Below, one piece after another: positions 28,293 through 37,027 of a stretch of 64,000 nucleotides of DNA. Position numbers and translations under genes: made by a program. The number at the start of each line of letters is the position of its first letter. Within the stretch, counting starts at the first letter, position 1. Source of the stretch: Ruminococcus sp. (GTDB lineage: Bacteria; Bacillota; Clostridia; Oscillospirales; Ruminococcaceae); assembly GCA_021205185.1 (NCBI GenBank), contig JAJPYB010000010.1:1-64000 (forward strand), read 5' to 3'. The notes under the pieces are model-generated. The model was not told where the DNA came from and did no database searches. It saw only the letters and a list, made by a program, of their open reading frames with translations.

Positions 28293-29276
28293 GTGATTGA
28301 AATGAAGCTGAAGGACTTGTCCTCAGAGGTTTTGCGTAAGCTTAAAAGCGTAAAATCTTCAAAGGGAATCGGTACGAAGCTGTGCGTTGGCGCCGCAATG
28401 ATTTTAGCGGCTGGCGCAATTTCGATATCGGCAATAACAGGAAATATTGAAGCTACTGATAGCTTAGTTAAAAATGAATCGGAGCAAACGCAGGAAAATT
28501 CTGCAAGCATTGACGTTTATGAAGCACAGGCACCTGAGCAGACAACGCAGGTTCAGACTGAAAAGCTTACAGCGGCAACAACAAGCACAACAGCCAGCAG
28601 CACAGAGAAAACAACTACTACTGTAACTGCGGCGGAGGAAACAACGCAGGCAGCGGTTACAACGACGACTTCAAAGACGACGACAACTACCGCTGAAAAA
28701 ACAACAACGAAAAAGACAACAACATTTAAAACTTACACTATGTACACAAATACCGAGCTCAACTTGAGAAGCGGAGCTGGTACAAGCTACGAGAGCGTAA
28801 CGGTTATTCCGAGCGGTAAGTCGGTTACAGTAACCGGCGAGGCTGACGGAAATTGGCTTCCGGTTAAGTACGGAAGCAAGAGCGGATACGTTCACAGCGA
28901 TTATCTGCAGGAAACAAAGCCGACAACCACAACAACTGTTATAACAACTACAACAACGACAACCACTAAGGCTACTACAACTCAAGAGGTGACATATCTC
29001 GGAACCTTTAAGGTTACAGGCTATTGCTCTTGCGAAAAGTGCTGTGGAAGCTCAAGCGGTTATACATCAAGCGGAACTAAGGCGACAGAGGGCAGAACGA
29101 TTGCCGCTTCATCCGATTACGCATTCGGAACACAGCTGATGTTCAACGGTACAGTTTATACAGTTGAGGACAGAGGCGGTTCTGTTAGCGATAATGTAAT
29201 AGACCTTTACTTTGACACCCACGAAGAAGCTGTAAGCTGGGGTGTTCGTTACTGCGAGGTTTATTTAGTAGGATAA
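28293..29276 (+). CDS. Secreted/anchored SH3b plus 3D-domain cell wall protein with Thr-rich linkers
   Basis: TM; TNTELNLRSGAGTSYESVTVIPSGKSVTVTGEADGNWLPVKYGSKSGYVHSDYL (SH3b); TGYCSCEKCCG...YAFGTQLMFNGTVYTVEDRGGSVSDNVIDLYFDTHEEAVSWGVR (3D domain). Confidence 0.9.
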   Translation: MIEMKLKDLSSEVLRKLKSVKSSKGIGTKLCVGAAMILAAGAISISAITGNIEATDSLVKNESEQTQENSASIDVYEAQAPEQTTQVQTEKLTAATTSTTASSTEKTTTTVTAAEETTQAAVTTTTSKTTTTTAEKTTTKKTTTFKTYTMYTNTELNLRSGAGTSYESVTVIPSGKSVTVTGEADGNWLPVKYGSKSGYVHSDYLQETKPTTTTTVITTTTTTTTKATTTQEVTYLGTFKVTGYCSCEKCCGSSSGYTSSGTKATEGRTIAASSDYAFGTQLMFNGTVYTVEDRGGSVSDNVIDLYFDTHEEAVSWGVRYCEVYLVG

Positions 29277-29329
29277 GTGATAAAAGAAGTTGGGGATTAA
29301 GCAGCTATGCTCTTTACCTGACTTCTTTT

Positions 29330-30883
29330 TTGGGAAGGGACTTTGACGTGGTAAAACTAAAGGATATTTTTAGCAAGGAAAAAACAGAGGAGCTTACAAA
29401 GGCGAGAAGAATACTTGCTATTGCTGCAACCTCACTAACTGTTGTGGTTGTGGGAATAACAGGCGTTGTGCTTTCGTCTGAGGTTGTTCACCCTACAGCG
29501 GAGATTGTTTCTACCGAGTCGGTAATCGAGTCGACAGAGGAGCAAACTGAAGAAACTACAACCACCGCTACAACAACCACAACCACTACATCTTCCACGA
29601 CAAAGAAATCTACAACGACTACTACTGATCTGGAATTTGTGATAACAGGCGACACCAGCTCAGACCCTTACGTTTCTTCAATTGCTACAGCGCAAAGCTA
29701 TGAAACGGGAGATATTTCAGAGGACGAATTTACAGTCAGAGATATAGATTCCGGTGAGCTTGTAACGAGCGACGGATATGATATGCTGTGTCAGGTAGTA
29801 AACGGAGAAATGGGTTCGTCGTTTTCTTCTGAAGCTTTGAAAGCGCAGGCGGTAGCGGCGTATACATATATCCTTTATTGCGAAAGCATAGACGAGATAC
29901 CTGAGCTGGGCTTGAACGCAAATTATACAAGCAAGATTGAAAATGCCGTATCGGCAGTAGAGGGACTTGTTTGTACCTACAACGGAAAAATTATAAACGC
30001 TGTATTTTCAGCCTGCTCGACAGGAATTACAGCTTCGAGTAAAAACGCATGGGGCGGCTCGCTTTCTTATCTTATATCGGTAAACAGCAAGTACGACACC
30101 CAAGCTACCGATTACGAGGTTGATACAACCCTCAGTCACACGATGGTTCAGATGACGCTTGCGTTAAGGCTTGGAATTGACCTTTCGGACAACCCTAAAG
30201 ATTGGTTTGAGATAACGGAAACCTATGACGGAGGGTATGTCAGCAAGGTTACCCTTTGTGACGGAACTACCGTTACAGGCGACTTTATCAAGGAGCTTTT
30301 CGGACTTCGTTCAAACGCATTTATAATAAGCTATAAGGACAGCGCATTCACCTTTACAACATATGGCTACGGACACGGAGTCGGAATGAGTCAGGAGGGC
30401 GCAAACTTCTACGCCAGCAAGGACGGCTTAAAGTTTGACCAGATTTTAAAGCATTACTACACAGGCGTTAAGGTTGAGCTTTCGGACAACGCTCAGAAAA
30501 CTGTTGTAGAGGTCGAAACGACAGAAGCAACAACTACTACGACAAAGAAAACTACAACCAAAAAGACAACCTCGAAGAAAACAACAACCAAAAAGAAAAC
30601 TACTACTACGACTAAAAAGACGACTGCTAAGAAGACGACAACTGCAGCCGCTAAGAAAACTACAACCACAACAGCTGCTACTGCGGCGGGGCAGACAACC
30701 ACTACCGTGACGGACGAAACAACCTACTTAGAAGATGAGCAAACTGAGGAGCTGACGACGGCGGAACCGGCAGAGGAGGAAACCACTACCGCTTATTACG
30801 AAGAGGAAACAACAACGATAAGCGAGGAAGCTGAAACTGAAGCTGAACAGCAGGAGCAAGCAGAAGAGACCCCAGAAGAATAA
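29330..30883 (+). CDS. SpoIID/LytB domain protein with long Thr/Lys-rich C-terminal tail
   Basis: VNGEMGSSFSSEALKAQAVAAYTYILY, SACSTGITASSKNAWGGSLSYLISV, GYGHGVGMSQEGANFYA; tail TTTTTKKTTTKKTTSKKTTTKKKTTTTTKKTTAKK. Confidence 0.9.
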   Translation: MGRDFDVVKLKDIFSKEKTEELTKARRILAIAATSLTVVVVGITGVVLSSEVVHPTAEIVSTESVIESTEEQTEETTTTATTTTTTTSSTTKKSTTTTTDLEFVITGDTSSDPYVSSIATAQSYETGDISEDEFTVRDIDSGELVTSDGYDMLCQVVNGEMGSSFSSEALKAQAVAAYTYILYCESIDEIPELGLNANYTSKIENAVSAVEGLVCTYNGKIINAVFSACSTGITASSKNAWGGSLSYLISVNSKYDTQATDYEVDTTLSHTMVQMTLALRLGIDLSDNPKDWFEITETYDGGYVSKVTLCDGTTVTGDFIKELFGLRSNAFIISYKDSAFTFTTYGYGHGVGMSQEGANFYASKDGLKFDQILKHYYTGVKVELSDNAQKTVVEVETTEATTTTTKKTTTKKTTSKKTTTKKKTTTTTKKTTAKKTTTAAAKKTTTTTAATAAGQTTTTVTDETTYLEDEQTEELTTAEPAEEETTTAYYEEETTTISEEAETEAEQQEQAEETPEE

Positions 30884-30898
30884 AATCAGAGTAAAACT

Positions 30899-30930
30899 TA
30901 AAGCGTGAAGGAAAACCCTCACGCTTTTAT
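30899..30930 (+). terminator. Intrinsic terminator
   Basis: aaagcgtgaaggaaaaccctcacgctttta. Confidence 0.65.
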
Positions 30931-30995
30931 TTTTTGCAAATATAGTGTCAGTGCAGCATAACAGCCGCAAAAAATAAGTATACTAAAAACAGAAG

Positions 30996-31304
30996 TTACT
31001 GCCTTAAATTGCTGTAATAGGCGATAATGTGGCGGGATTTACCCTCGTTTGAGTCAAGTCCTGTTATGTCAACTCCGTTGCCGCTCATTAAGGTTCCCAT
31101 TTTTATGTTTTCAATGTCGCAGCGAAAAACCTCCTTAGCTTCAAGCAAAAGTGCAACGCAGTCGCCGTTTACAGAAATCCCGCCGTTTCTGCCGATAATT
31201 CTTTCTTCGCCGTCAACAAATTCAACAGCGTAGCTTACTCGCTTGCCGTGATATTCCAAAACGTCCTTGAGCTTCGTTTTCTTTTCCTTTTTAAATAGAC
31301 CCAT
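30996..31304 (-). CDS. Hypothetical protein (102 aa)
   Basis: Plausible codon usage; sits 3 bp downstream of maf on same strand; family not recognised. Confidence 0.6.
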   Translation of the reverse strand: MGLFKKEKKTKLKDVLEYHGKRVSYAVEFVDGEERIIGRNGGISVNGDCVALLLEAKEVFRCDIENIKMGTLMSGNGVDITGLDSNEGKSRHIIAYYSNLRQ

Positions 31305-31307
31305 GGC

Positions 31308-31889
31308 TTAATTTTCCTCGCTTGTAAATGCAATAAGCTCTCTCTTTAGCCTTGAAACGGGAAGTCCGACGACGTTGTAAAAGTCGCCGTCAATTTTCTT
31401 GACAAGTACCGAGCCATAGCCTTGTATTCCGTAAGCGCCCGCCTTGTCAAACGGCTCGCCGGTTGATAAGTACCAGGTAGCTTCCTCGTCTGAAATGGGG
31501 TAAAAGGTAACCTGAGTTTCAACAGAGAAGGATTTTATTTTTTTGTCCTTTTTCAAGCAAGCTCCGCTGATTACTCTGTGCGTTTTGGCGGAAAGAGATT
31601 TTATCATATTGAATGCGTCGGCTCGATTTTTCGGTTTTGTGAATATCTTTGAATCGCACAAAACGATAGTGTCGCAGCCTATAATCAAGGCGCCGCTTTC
31701 GTTGATTGCCTTAGCCTTGCGAATAGCAAGCGTTTCGGCGATTTTATCCTGACGAATTATTAAATCAACGTGCTCGTCTACCTCTGCCGGAATTACCTCA
31801 AAATCGTCGGTGATATATTTCAAAAGCTCCTTTCGGCGAGGAGAAGCGGAGGCAAGAATAATTCGCTCGTCTTTTAAAAATTCTGACAT
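31308..31889 (-). CDS. maf: Maf-like nucleoside triphosphate pyrophosphatase
   Basis: IILASASPRRKELLKYI, IIGCDTIVLCD, ETQVTFYPISDEEATWYLSTGEPFDKAGAYGIQGYGSVLVKKIDGDFYNVVGLP. Confidence 0.95.
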   Translation of the reverse strand: MSEFLKDERIILASASPRRKELLKYITDDFEVIPAEVDEHVDLIIRQDKIAETLAIRKAKAINESGALIIGCDTIVLCDSKIFTKPKNRADAFNMIKSLSAKTHRVISGACLKKDKKIKSFSVETQVTFYPISDEEATWYLSTGEPFDKAGAYGIQGYGSVLVKKIDGDFYNVVGLPVSRLKRELIAFTSEEN

Positions 31890-31955
31890 AAAAATCCCTC
31901 CCACAAAATATTACTCTAATCAAAATATATCACAACAAAAACACTATGTCAAGAG

Positions 31956-33317
31956 GTGATAAATCTGAACGCTTCAGAAAGGATACTCGATGAAGTCTAC
32001 TCATTTTTATGGGGGCCGCCAATGCTTGTGCTGCTGGTTGGGACAGGAATTTTTCTTTCAATCAGGCTTAAATTTTTGCCGCTTAGAAATCTACCTCACG
32101 CTATTTCTCTTGTCTTTACGAGAGGGGAGAATGGCGAGGGAGATATTTCGCCGTTTCAGTCGCTGATGACAGCTCTTGCCGCTACGATAGGCACCGGCAA
32201 CATAGCAGGAGTTGCCGCCGCTATTACAACAGGCGGAGCTGGAGCAGTAGTCTGGATGTGGATCTCAGCACTTTTCGGCTTGTCAACAAAATACGCTGAG
32301 AGCGTTTTGGCTGTAAAATACAGAGAGAAGAATAAGCGTGGTGAAATGTGCGGCGGCCCAATGTACGCTATGAAAAACGGCTTTTCTCTAAAGTGGCTTG
32401 GAAGCACGCTTGCGGCACTATTTTCAATTTTTACCATTATGGCTTCGTTTGGAATAGGAAATATGACGCAAGCAAATTCGATTTCATCAGGTCTTAGCGG
32501 TACATTTGGAGTGCCTGCATGGGTAACGGGTAGTGTGCTGGCAGCTTTAGTTCTGCTTGTTTTGCTCGGCGGAATAAAAAGCATCGGACGAGTTTGCTCT
32601 GTTGCGGTGCCTGTTATGGCGATAGGGTATGTTGTCGGAGCGGTAGTGGTAATTGCAGTAAACTACAAAAACGTGCCGAGCGGGCTTGTCCTGATGATAA
32701 AAAGTGCCTTTTCCTTTAAATCGGTAGGAGGCGGAGCGTTAGGAATAGCTATTGTTCAGGCTATGCAGTCGGGAGTTTCAAGAGGAGTTTTTTCAAACGA
32801 AGCTGGTCTTGGTTCGGCGCCAATAGCTGCGGCGGCGGCAAGCACAAGCTCGCCTTCAAGACAGGGCTATATAAATATGAGCGGAACCTTTTTCGACACG
32901 CTTTTAATCTGCTCGCTGACAGCAATAGCAATCTGCTCGTCGGGAGTTCTTCTAAGCTCAGACGCAACAGGCGTACTTCTCACAATAGATGCCTTTGAAA
33001 GCACGCTCGGGCCGACAGGCGGATATATTGTTGCAATAGGACTTATTTTCTTTGCCTTTTCAACCATTCTCGGCTGGGAATATTACGGCGAAAAGGCACT
33101 CGAATACTTTATAAAAAACAGAGCGGTGCTTATTCTTTACAGGGTCGTTTACTCGCTGACCTGCTTTGTCGGAGCGACCTCCCAGCTTTCAGTAGTCTGG
33201 AGGTTTTCGGATATTGCAAATGCTCTTATGGCAATACCAAACCTTTTATGTCTTATTCTTCTAAGTCCGACAGTTGCAAGAGAATGCTTTGAATATCAAA
33301 AAAGGCAGGGGAGATAA
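31956..33317 (+). CDS. Sodium:alanine/glycine symporter (AGCS family)
   Basis: GPPMLVLLVGTGIFLSIRLKFLPLRNL, ALAATIGTGNIAGVAAAITTGGAGAVVWMWISALFG, GVFSNEAGLGSAPIAAAAA, GWEYYGEKALEY. Confidence 0.95.
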   Translation: MINLNASERILDEVYSFLWGPPMLVLLVGTGIFLSIRLKFLPLRNLPHAISLVFTRGENGEGDISPFQSLMTALAATIGTGNIAGVAAAITTGGAGAVVWMWISALFGLSTKYAESVLAVKYREKNKRGEMCGGPMYAMKNGFSLKWLGSTLAALFSIFTIMASFGIGNMTQANSISSGLSGTFGVPAWVTGSVLAALVLLVLLGGIKSIGRVCSVAVPVMAIGYVVGAVVVIAVNYKNVPSGLVLMIKSAFSFKSVGGGALGIAIVQAMQSGVSRGVFSNEAGLGSAPIAAAAASTSSPSRQGYINMSGTFFDTLLICSLTAIAICSSGVLLSSDATGVLLTIDAFESTLGPTGGYIVAIGLIFFAFSTILGWEYYGEKALEYFIKNRAVLILYRVVYSLTCFVGATSQLSVVWRFSDIANALMAIPNLLCLILLSPTVARECFEYQKRQGR

Positions 33318-33333
33318 ATCCCTTGCCTTGTGT

Positions 33334-33900
33334 TTATTTTTGCAATTGTTTCTTTTCCTGTTTGAAGAAAAATATAACGTACATTGCAAGCGACCAAAGC
33401 ATAATAGCCGCGCAGAAAATGATAATTGTATTCGCCCACAGACTTGAAAAATCAAAAACCAAAAGTGCTATCAACGCAACAAACAAAATCGCCGTGCAAA
33501 TTTTTCCGAACCACTTTGCTTGGTTTACAATTCCTCTTGCCATATTTCGTATTCCCATAACCGCCATAAACGTTTCCTTGACGATTAAAATCGCAACTAA
33601 AAGTATCATCAGCTTGTGCTTCGTAATAAGGCAGAGCATTATAACTCCGTGCGAAAGCTTATCGGCAATCGGGTCGAGAGCCTTTCCTAAATCGGAAATC
33701 ATATCAAATCGCCTTGCGATAAAGCCGTCAAAAAAGTCGGTTAAAAAGCCTACCGCCAAAACTATGATTGCTACATACTTGTCAGCTTTTGTTTCAGCGT
33801 TTAGGTACAAAACCATAAAAACTCCCAGCAAAATAAACCGAAGAAATGTCAACAGATTAGGAATTGTAAAAACCTGCTTTTTTAATTTAGTGTTCATCAT
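33334..33900 (-). CDS. CDP-alcohol phosphatidyltransferase (PgsA-like)
   Basis: FTIPNLLTFLRF, VGFLTDFFDGFIARRFDMISDLGKALDPIADKL (DG..AR..G..D..D motif). Confidence 0.9.
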   Translation of the reverse strand: MMNTKLKKQVFTIPNLLTFLRFILLGVFMVLYLNAETKADKYVAIIVLAVGFLTDFFDGFIARRFDMISDLGKALDPIADKLSHGVIMLCLITKHKLMILLVAILIVKETFMAVMGIRNMARGIVNQAKWFGKICTAILFVALIALLVFDFSSLWANTIIIFCAAIMLWSLAMYVIFFFKQEKKQLQK

Positions 33901-34045
33901 TTTTCCCCTTTAATCATACTTTTATAATTGTATACCCAAAGTCACAATTTGTCAATCGCTAAGGGTTCAGTTTTTCAAAAATATGTTATGCAGATGTTGA
34001 AAAATAATTTGCAATGTGCTAAAATATTCTGAGTACAAAAAGAGG

Positions 34046-34984
34046 ATGATAAAAATGGAGAAGTATCTGACAAAAACCTGGGTTGTGGCTGTGCTTTGTA
34101 CGGTGTGCTGTATGCTATGGGGCTCGGCTATACCAATGATAAAGCTCGGCTACGCTGAAATGCAAATTGAAGACATTGACGTAATGGCGCAAATTCTTTC
34201 AGCAGGAATCAGATTTTTTATTGCAGGAGTATTAACTGTAATTATCGGAAGCGTTTCAAGCAGACGGTTTATTTATCCGACTTCGCTCGCTTGCGCTTTT
34301 CGAGTTGTCAAGCTAAGCTGCTTACAGACAATAATTCAATATGTATTTTTCTATATCGCCCTTGCGAATATCGACGGAGTCAAGGCTTCCATTCTGGACG
34401 GCGTGAGCGTTTTTATAGCGTTGTTTGTTTCAGCGCTAATTTTCAGAATGGAAAAGCTGACAGCTCTCAAGGTAGTTGGCTCGATAGTAGGCTTTATAGG
34501 CGTTTTCTTAATCAACATCAACACTCAGAGCGTTGGCAGCTTTTTTGAGTTTTCGCTTTTTGGCGAAGGCTTTATAATTCTTTCAACTATCGGCTACGCT
34601 TGCTCGTCGGTTTTTATCAAGCGTTACAGCGTGTATGACGACACGACAATGCTAAGCGGCTGGCAGTTTATGTTTGGCGGAGCCGTTATGGCAGTAATAG
34701 GTGTAATATTTGGCGGAAGGCTTAAGGTGTTCAGCTTAAAAGCGGCGCTTATAATTTTGTATCTTGCATTCGTTTCAGCAGTAGCTTATACAATCTGGGC
34801 GAGGTTATTAAAGTATAACCCTGTTTCAAAGGTCGCAGTTTTTGGCTTTCTAACGCCAATTTTAGGCTCGGTATTTTCAATGCTTATATTAGGCGAAACG
34901 AGCATTCTCAGCTTAAAGGGCATCGCTTCCTTGCTGCTCGTTTCCGGAGGAATAGTGCTAGTCAACCAAAAGACCAAGGAGTAG
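34046..34984 (+). CDS. DMT superfamily (EamA) transporter
   Basis: 10-TM protein with EamA repeats (CMLWGSAIPMIKLGYA...; YLAFVSAVAYTIWARLLKYNPVSKVAVFGFLTPILGSVFSMLILGE). Confidence 0.9.
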   Translation: MIKMEKYLTKTWVVAVLCTVCCMLWGSAIPMIKLGYAEMQIEDIDVMAQILSAGIRFFIAGVLTVIIGSVSSRRFIYPTSLACAFRVVKLSCLQTIIQYVFFYIALANIDGVKASILDGVSVFIALFVSALIFRMEKLTALKVVGSIVGFIGVFLININTQSVGSFFEFSLFGEGFIILSTIGYACSSVFIKRYSVYDDTTMLSGWQFMFGGAVMAVIGVIFGGRLKVFSLKAALIILYLAFVSAVAYTIWARLLKYNPVSKVAVFGFLTPILGSVFSMLILGETSILSLKGIASLLLVSGGIVLVNQKTKE

Positions 34985-35009
34985 TATTAAGAACAGATTT
35001 TTGCATAAC

Positions 35010-35054
35010 AAAAACGGCGTTTAGGTTAAAAACCTAAGCGCCGCTTTATTTTTA
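35010..35054. terminator. Bidirectional terminator
   Basis: aaaaacggcgtttaggttaaaaacctaagcgccgctttattttt. Confidence 0.7.
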
Positions 35055-35066
35055 AGTATTAAATTT

Positions 35067-35936
35067 CTATTCCTTTACGCTTCCCAAAGCTACGCCCTGA
35101 ACTATGTAACGTGATAAGAACAGATAAACAACAATAACAGGGAATATTGAAAATGCAATCATCATATACACCTGACCCATATCAAACTTCAACCAGTCAG
35201 CACTTCGCAGCTGGGCGAGCAGGATAGGTAGCGTCTTTTTGTCATCACTTTGCAAAACCAAAGCAGGTACAAAGTAGTTGTTCCAGCTAGAAACGAAAGT
35301 GAATATTCCTTGAACCGCTAACGCCGGTTTCATGATTGGCATAACTATTCTGTTAAACGTCTTGAGCTCTCCGCAGCCGTCCATTCTTGCTGCCTCAACC
35401 AAAGACATCGGCAGAGAACTGTCCATATACTGCTTCATATAGAAGAAGGTTACAGGAGCCGCAATCGTTGTACAAATCAACGGAATCAGCGAATCGTCAA
35501 GCGATATGTTCTTAACCAGCTTAACAAATCCGAGCGCCGTTACCTGAGTTGGAATCATCATAATCATCAGGATAAACGGATACGCAAACCTCTTTAGCTT
35601 GAAATCATATGCGTGAATAGCATATGCAGTCATCGCTGAAAAATATACGCTGAGTATTGCGCTCAGACCTGAAACGATAACACTGTTTTTAAGTCCTGAC
35701 CAGATTGGCAGAGTTCCTGCTGACAGATTTTTAAAGTTTTCAATCAAGTGTGTGCTAGGAACCCAAGAGAAGCCCTTTTGCAGTTCACCATTTGACCTTG
35801 TGGCATTGACAAACAGCACATAGAACCAGAACAGGCATAAAAATGTAACCAAAATCAAAACAACATAAGCAATAGCTCGTCTGGCATGAATGCTCATACT
35901 CTTTTTTACTTTGTTGTTGTTTTTGCTTTCTTCCAT
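35067..35936 (-). CDS. Carbohydrate ABC transporter permease (MalG-like)
   Basis: EAARMDGCGELKTFNRIVMPIMKPALAVQGIFTFVSSWNNYFVPALVL (EAA loop). Confidence 0.92.
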   Translation of the reverse strand: MEESKNNNKVKKSMSIHARRAIAYVVLILVTFLCLFWFYVLFVNATRSNGELQKGFSWVPSTHLIENFKNLSAGTLPIWSGLKNSVIVSGLSAILSVYFSAMTAYAIHAYDFKLKRFAYPFILMIMMIPTQVTALGFVKLVKNISLDDSLIPLICTTIAAPVTFFYMKQYMDSSLPMSLVEAARMDGCGELKTFNRIVMPIMKPALAVQGIFTFVSSWNNYFVPALVLQSDDKKTLPILLAQLRSADWLKFDMGQVYMMIAFSIFPVIVVYLFLSRYIVQGVALGSVKE

Positions 35937-36859
35937 TTCTTTGCCTCCTTTCTTGAATCAGAACCAACCATTCGGAATACAATCAAGCTCAATATAGCTG
36001 AAATAATGAACAGAACAACAGATAATGCACCTGCCATACCATAGTTCTTGCTGTACAAATGCTTGTTCAGGTACATAATAAGCGTCATTGTACTACGCAT
36101 TGGAGCACCTGTACCGTTTGTCAGGATCTGTGGTACATCAAATAACTGCAGACCGCCGATTAAGGATGTGATCATAACGTAAACCAGAATCGGGCGAAGA
36201 AGCGGCATTGTAATTCTCCAGAATACCTGTCTGGAATTTGCGCCGTCAACCTGTGCGGCCTCAAAAAGCGATGTGTCAATTCCCATCATACCGGCCATAA
36301 GCAGAATTGTCGTGTTACCGAACCACATCAAGCAGTTCATAAATGCGATAAGTCCACGAGCAGACCATGTATGAGAAAGGAATTTGTATGGTTCATCAAT
36401 AAATCCAATCTGCATCAGAAGGGAATTGATAGGGCCGTTATCTGAAAACAGGGTAAAGAACAGCATAGCGAATGCGGACGCCATAATCAGGTTAGGCAAA
36501 TAGATGACCGCCTTGAAGAACCTGCTTCCGCGAAGCCTTAGCTGTACATCAGAAAACCATGAACCCAACAGCAGAGAAAGTACAATCTGTGGAATAAAGC
36601 ACATAACCCACATAATCATTGTATTCTTCGCATAGGTCCAGATGTCACCTGACGAAAACAGGGTCACGTAGTTATCAAGTCCGACAAATGTAGGACCTAT
36701 CTGATTTAATCCGGACATATAGTTCTCGAAAAAACTGTTATATATTGTCGTAATAAGCGGGATAAGCTGAAAGATTACGAATGCTGCAGTAAACGGGATA
36801 AGGAAAATGTAACCCCATTTATTATATCTGACGACCTTCCCACGTCTTTTCGTTTTCAT
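35906..36859 (-). CDS. Carbohydrate ABC transporter permease (MalF-like)
   Basis: YIFLIPFTAAFVIFQLIPLITTIYNSFFE, EAAQVDGANSRQVFWRITMPLLRPILVYVMITSLIGGLQLFDVPQILT. Confidence 0.92.
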   Translation of the reverse strand: MKTKRRGKVVRYNKWGYIFLIPFTAAFVIFQLIPLITTIYNSFFENYMSGLNQIGPTFVGLDNYVTLFSSGDIWTYAKNTMIMWVMCFIPQIVLSLLLGSWFSDVQLRLRGSRFFKAVIYLPNLIMASAFAMLFFTLFSDNGPINSLLMQIGFIDEPYKFLSHTWSARGLIAFMNCLMWFGNTTILLMAGMMGIDTSLFEAAQVDGANSRQVFWRITMPLLRPILVYVMITSLIGGLQLFDVPQILTNGTGAPMRSTMTLIMYLNKHLYSKNYGMAGALSVVLFIISAILSLIVFRMVGSDSRKEAKKWKKAKTTTK

Positions 36860-36930
36860 AAAGATTCATTATCCTCCTTTTTCTTACGTTATCCATACGG
36901 AAAACAACACTCCAGTCTTACTTACAGAAA

Positions 36931-36976
36931 AAAATCACGCCTGCCTACCTTTCCGGTCGGACAGGCATGATTTAAA
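36931..36976 (-). terminator. Intercistronic hairpin/attenuator between binding protein and permease genes
   Basis: Minus strand aaatcatgcctgtccgaccggaaaggtaggcaggcgtgattttttctg: stem AAATCATGCCTG/CAGGCGTGATTT plus T-run. Confidence 0.65.
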
Positions 36977-37027
36977 TTCCTGTACCACTGCAATTAAATT
37001 GCAGCTTTTAATTCAGATTCGAGTAGA

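Noticed and set aside
30493-30702. Minus-strand Val-rich ORF (VVVVFLAAAVVVFLAVVFLVVV)
   Set aside because: Antisense of the Thr/Lys codon repeat in the SpoIID/LytB gene; low-complexity artefact
28560-30720. Repetitive ACN-rich DNA considered as a CRISPR-like or tandem repeat array
   Set aside because: Repeats are codon-level Thr/Lys tracts inside coding frames, without spacers or cas genes
32156-32584. 142-aa minus-strand ORF
   Set aside because: Antisense to the AGCS symporter; composition typical of reverse-frame translation
33323-33913. 196-aa plus-strand ORF opposite pgsA-like gene
   Set aside because: Fully antisense to a clear CDP-alcohol phosphatidyltransferase; no recognisable domain
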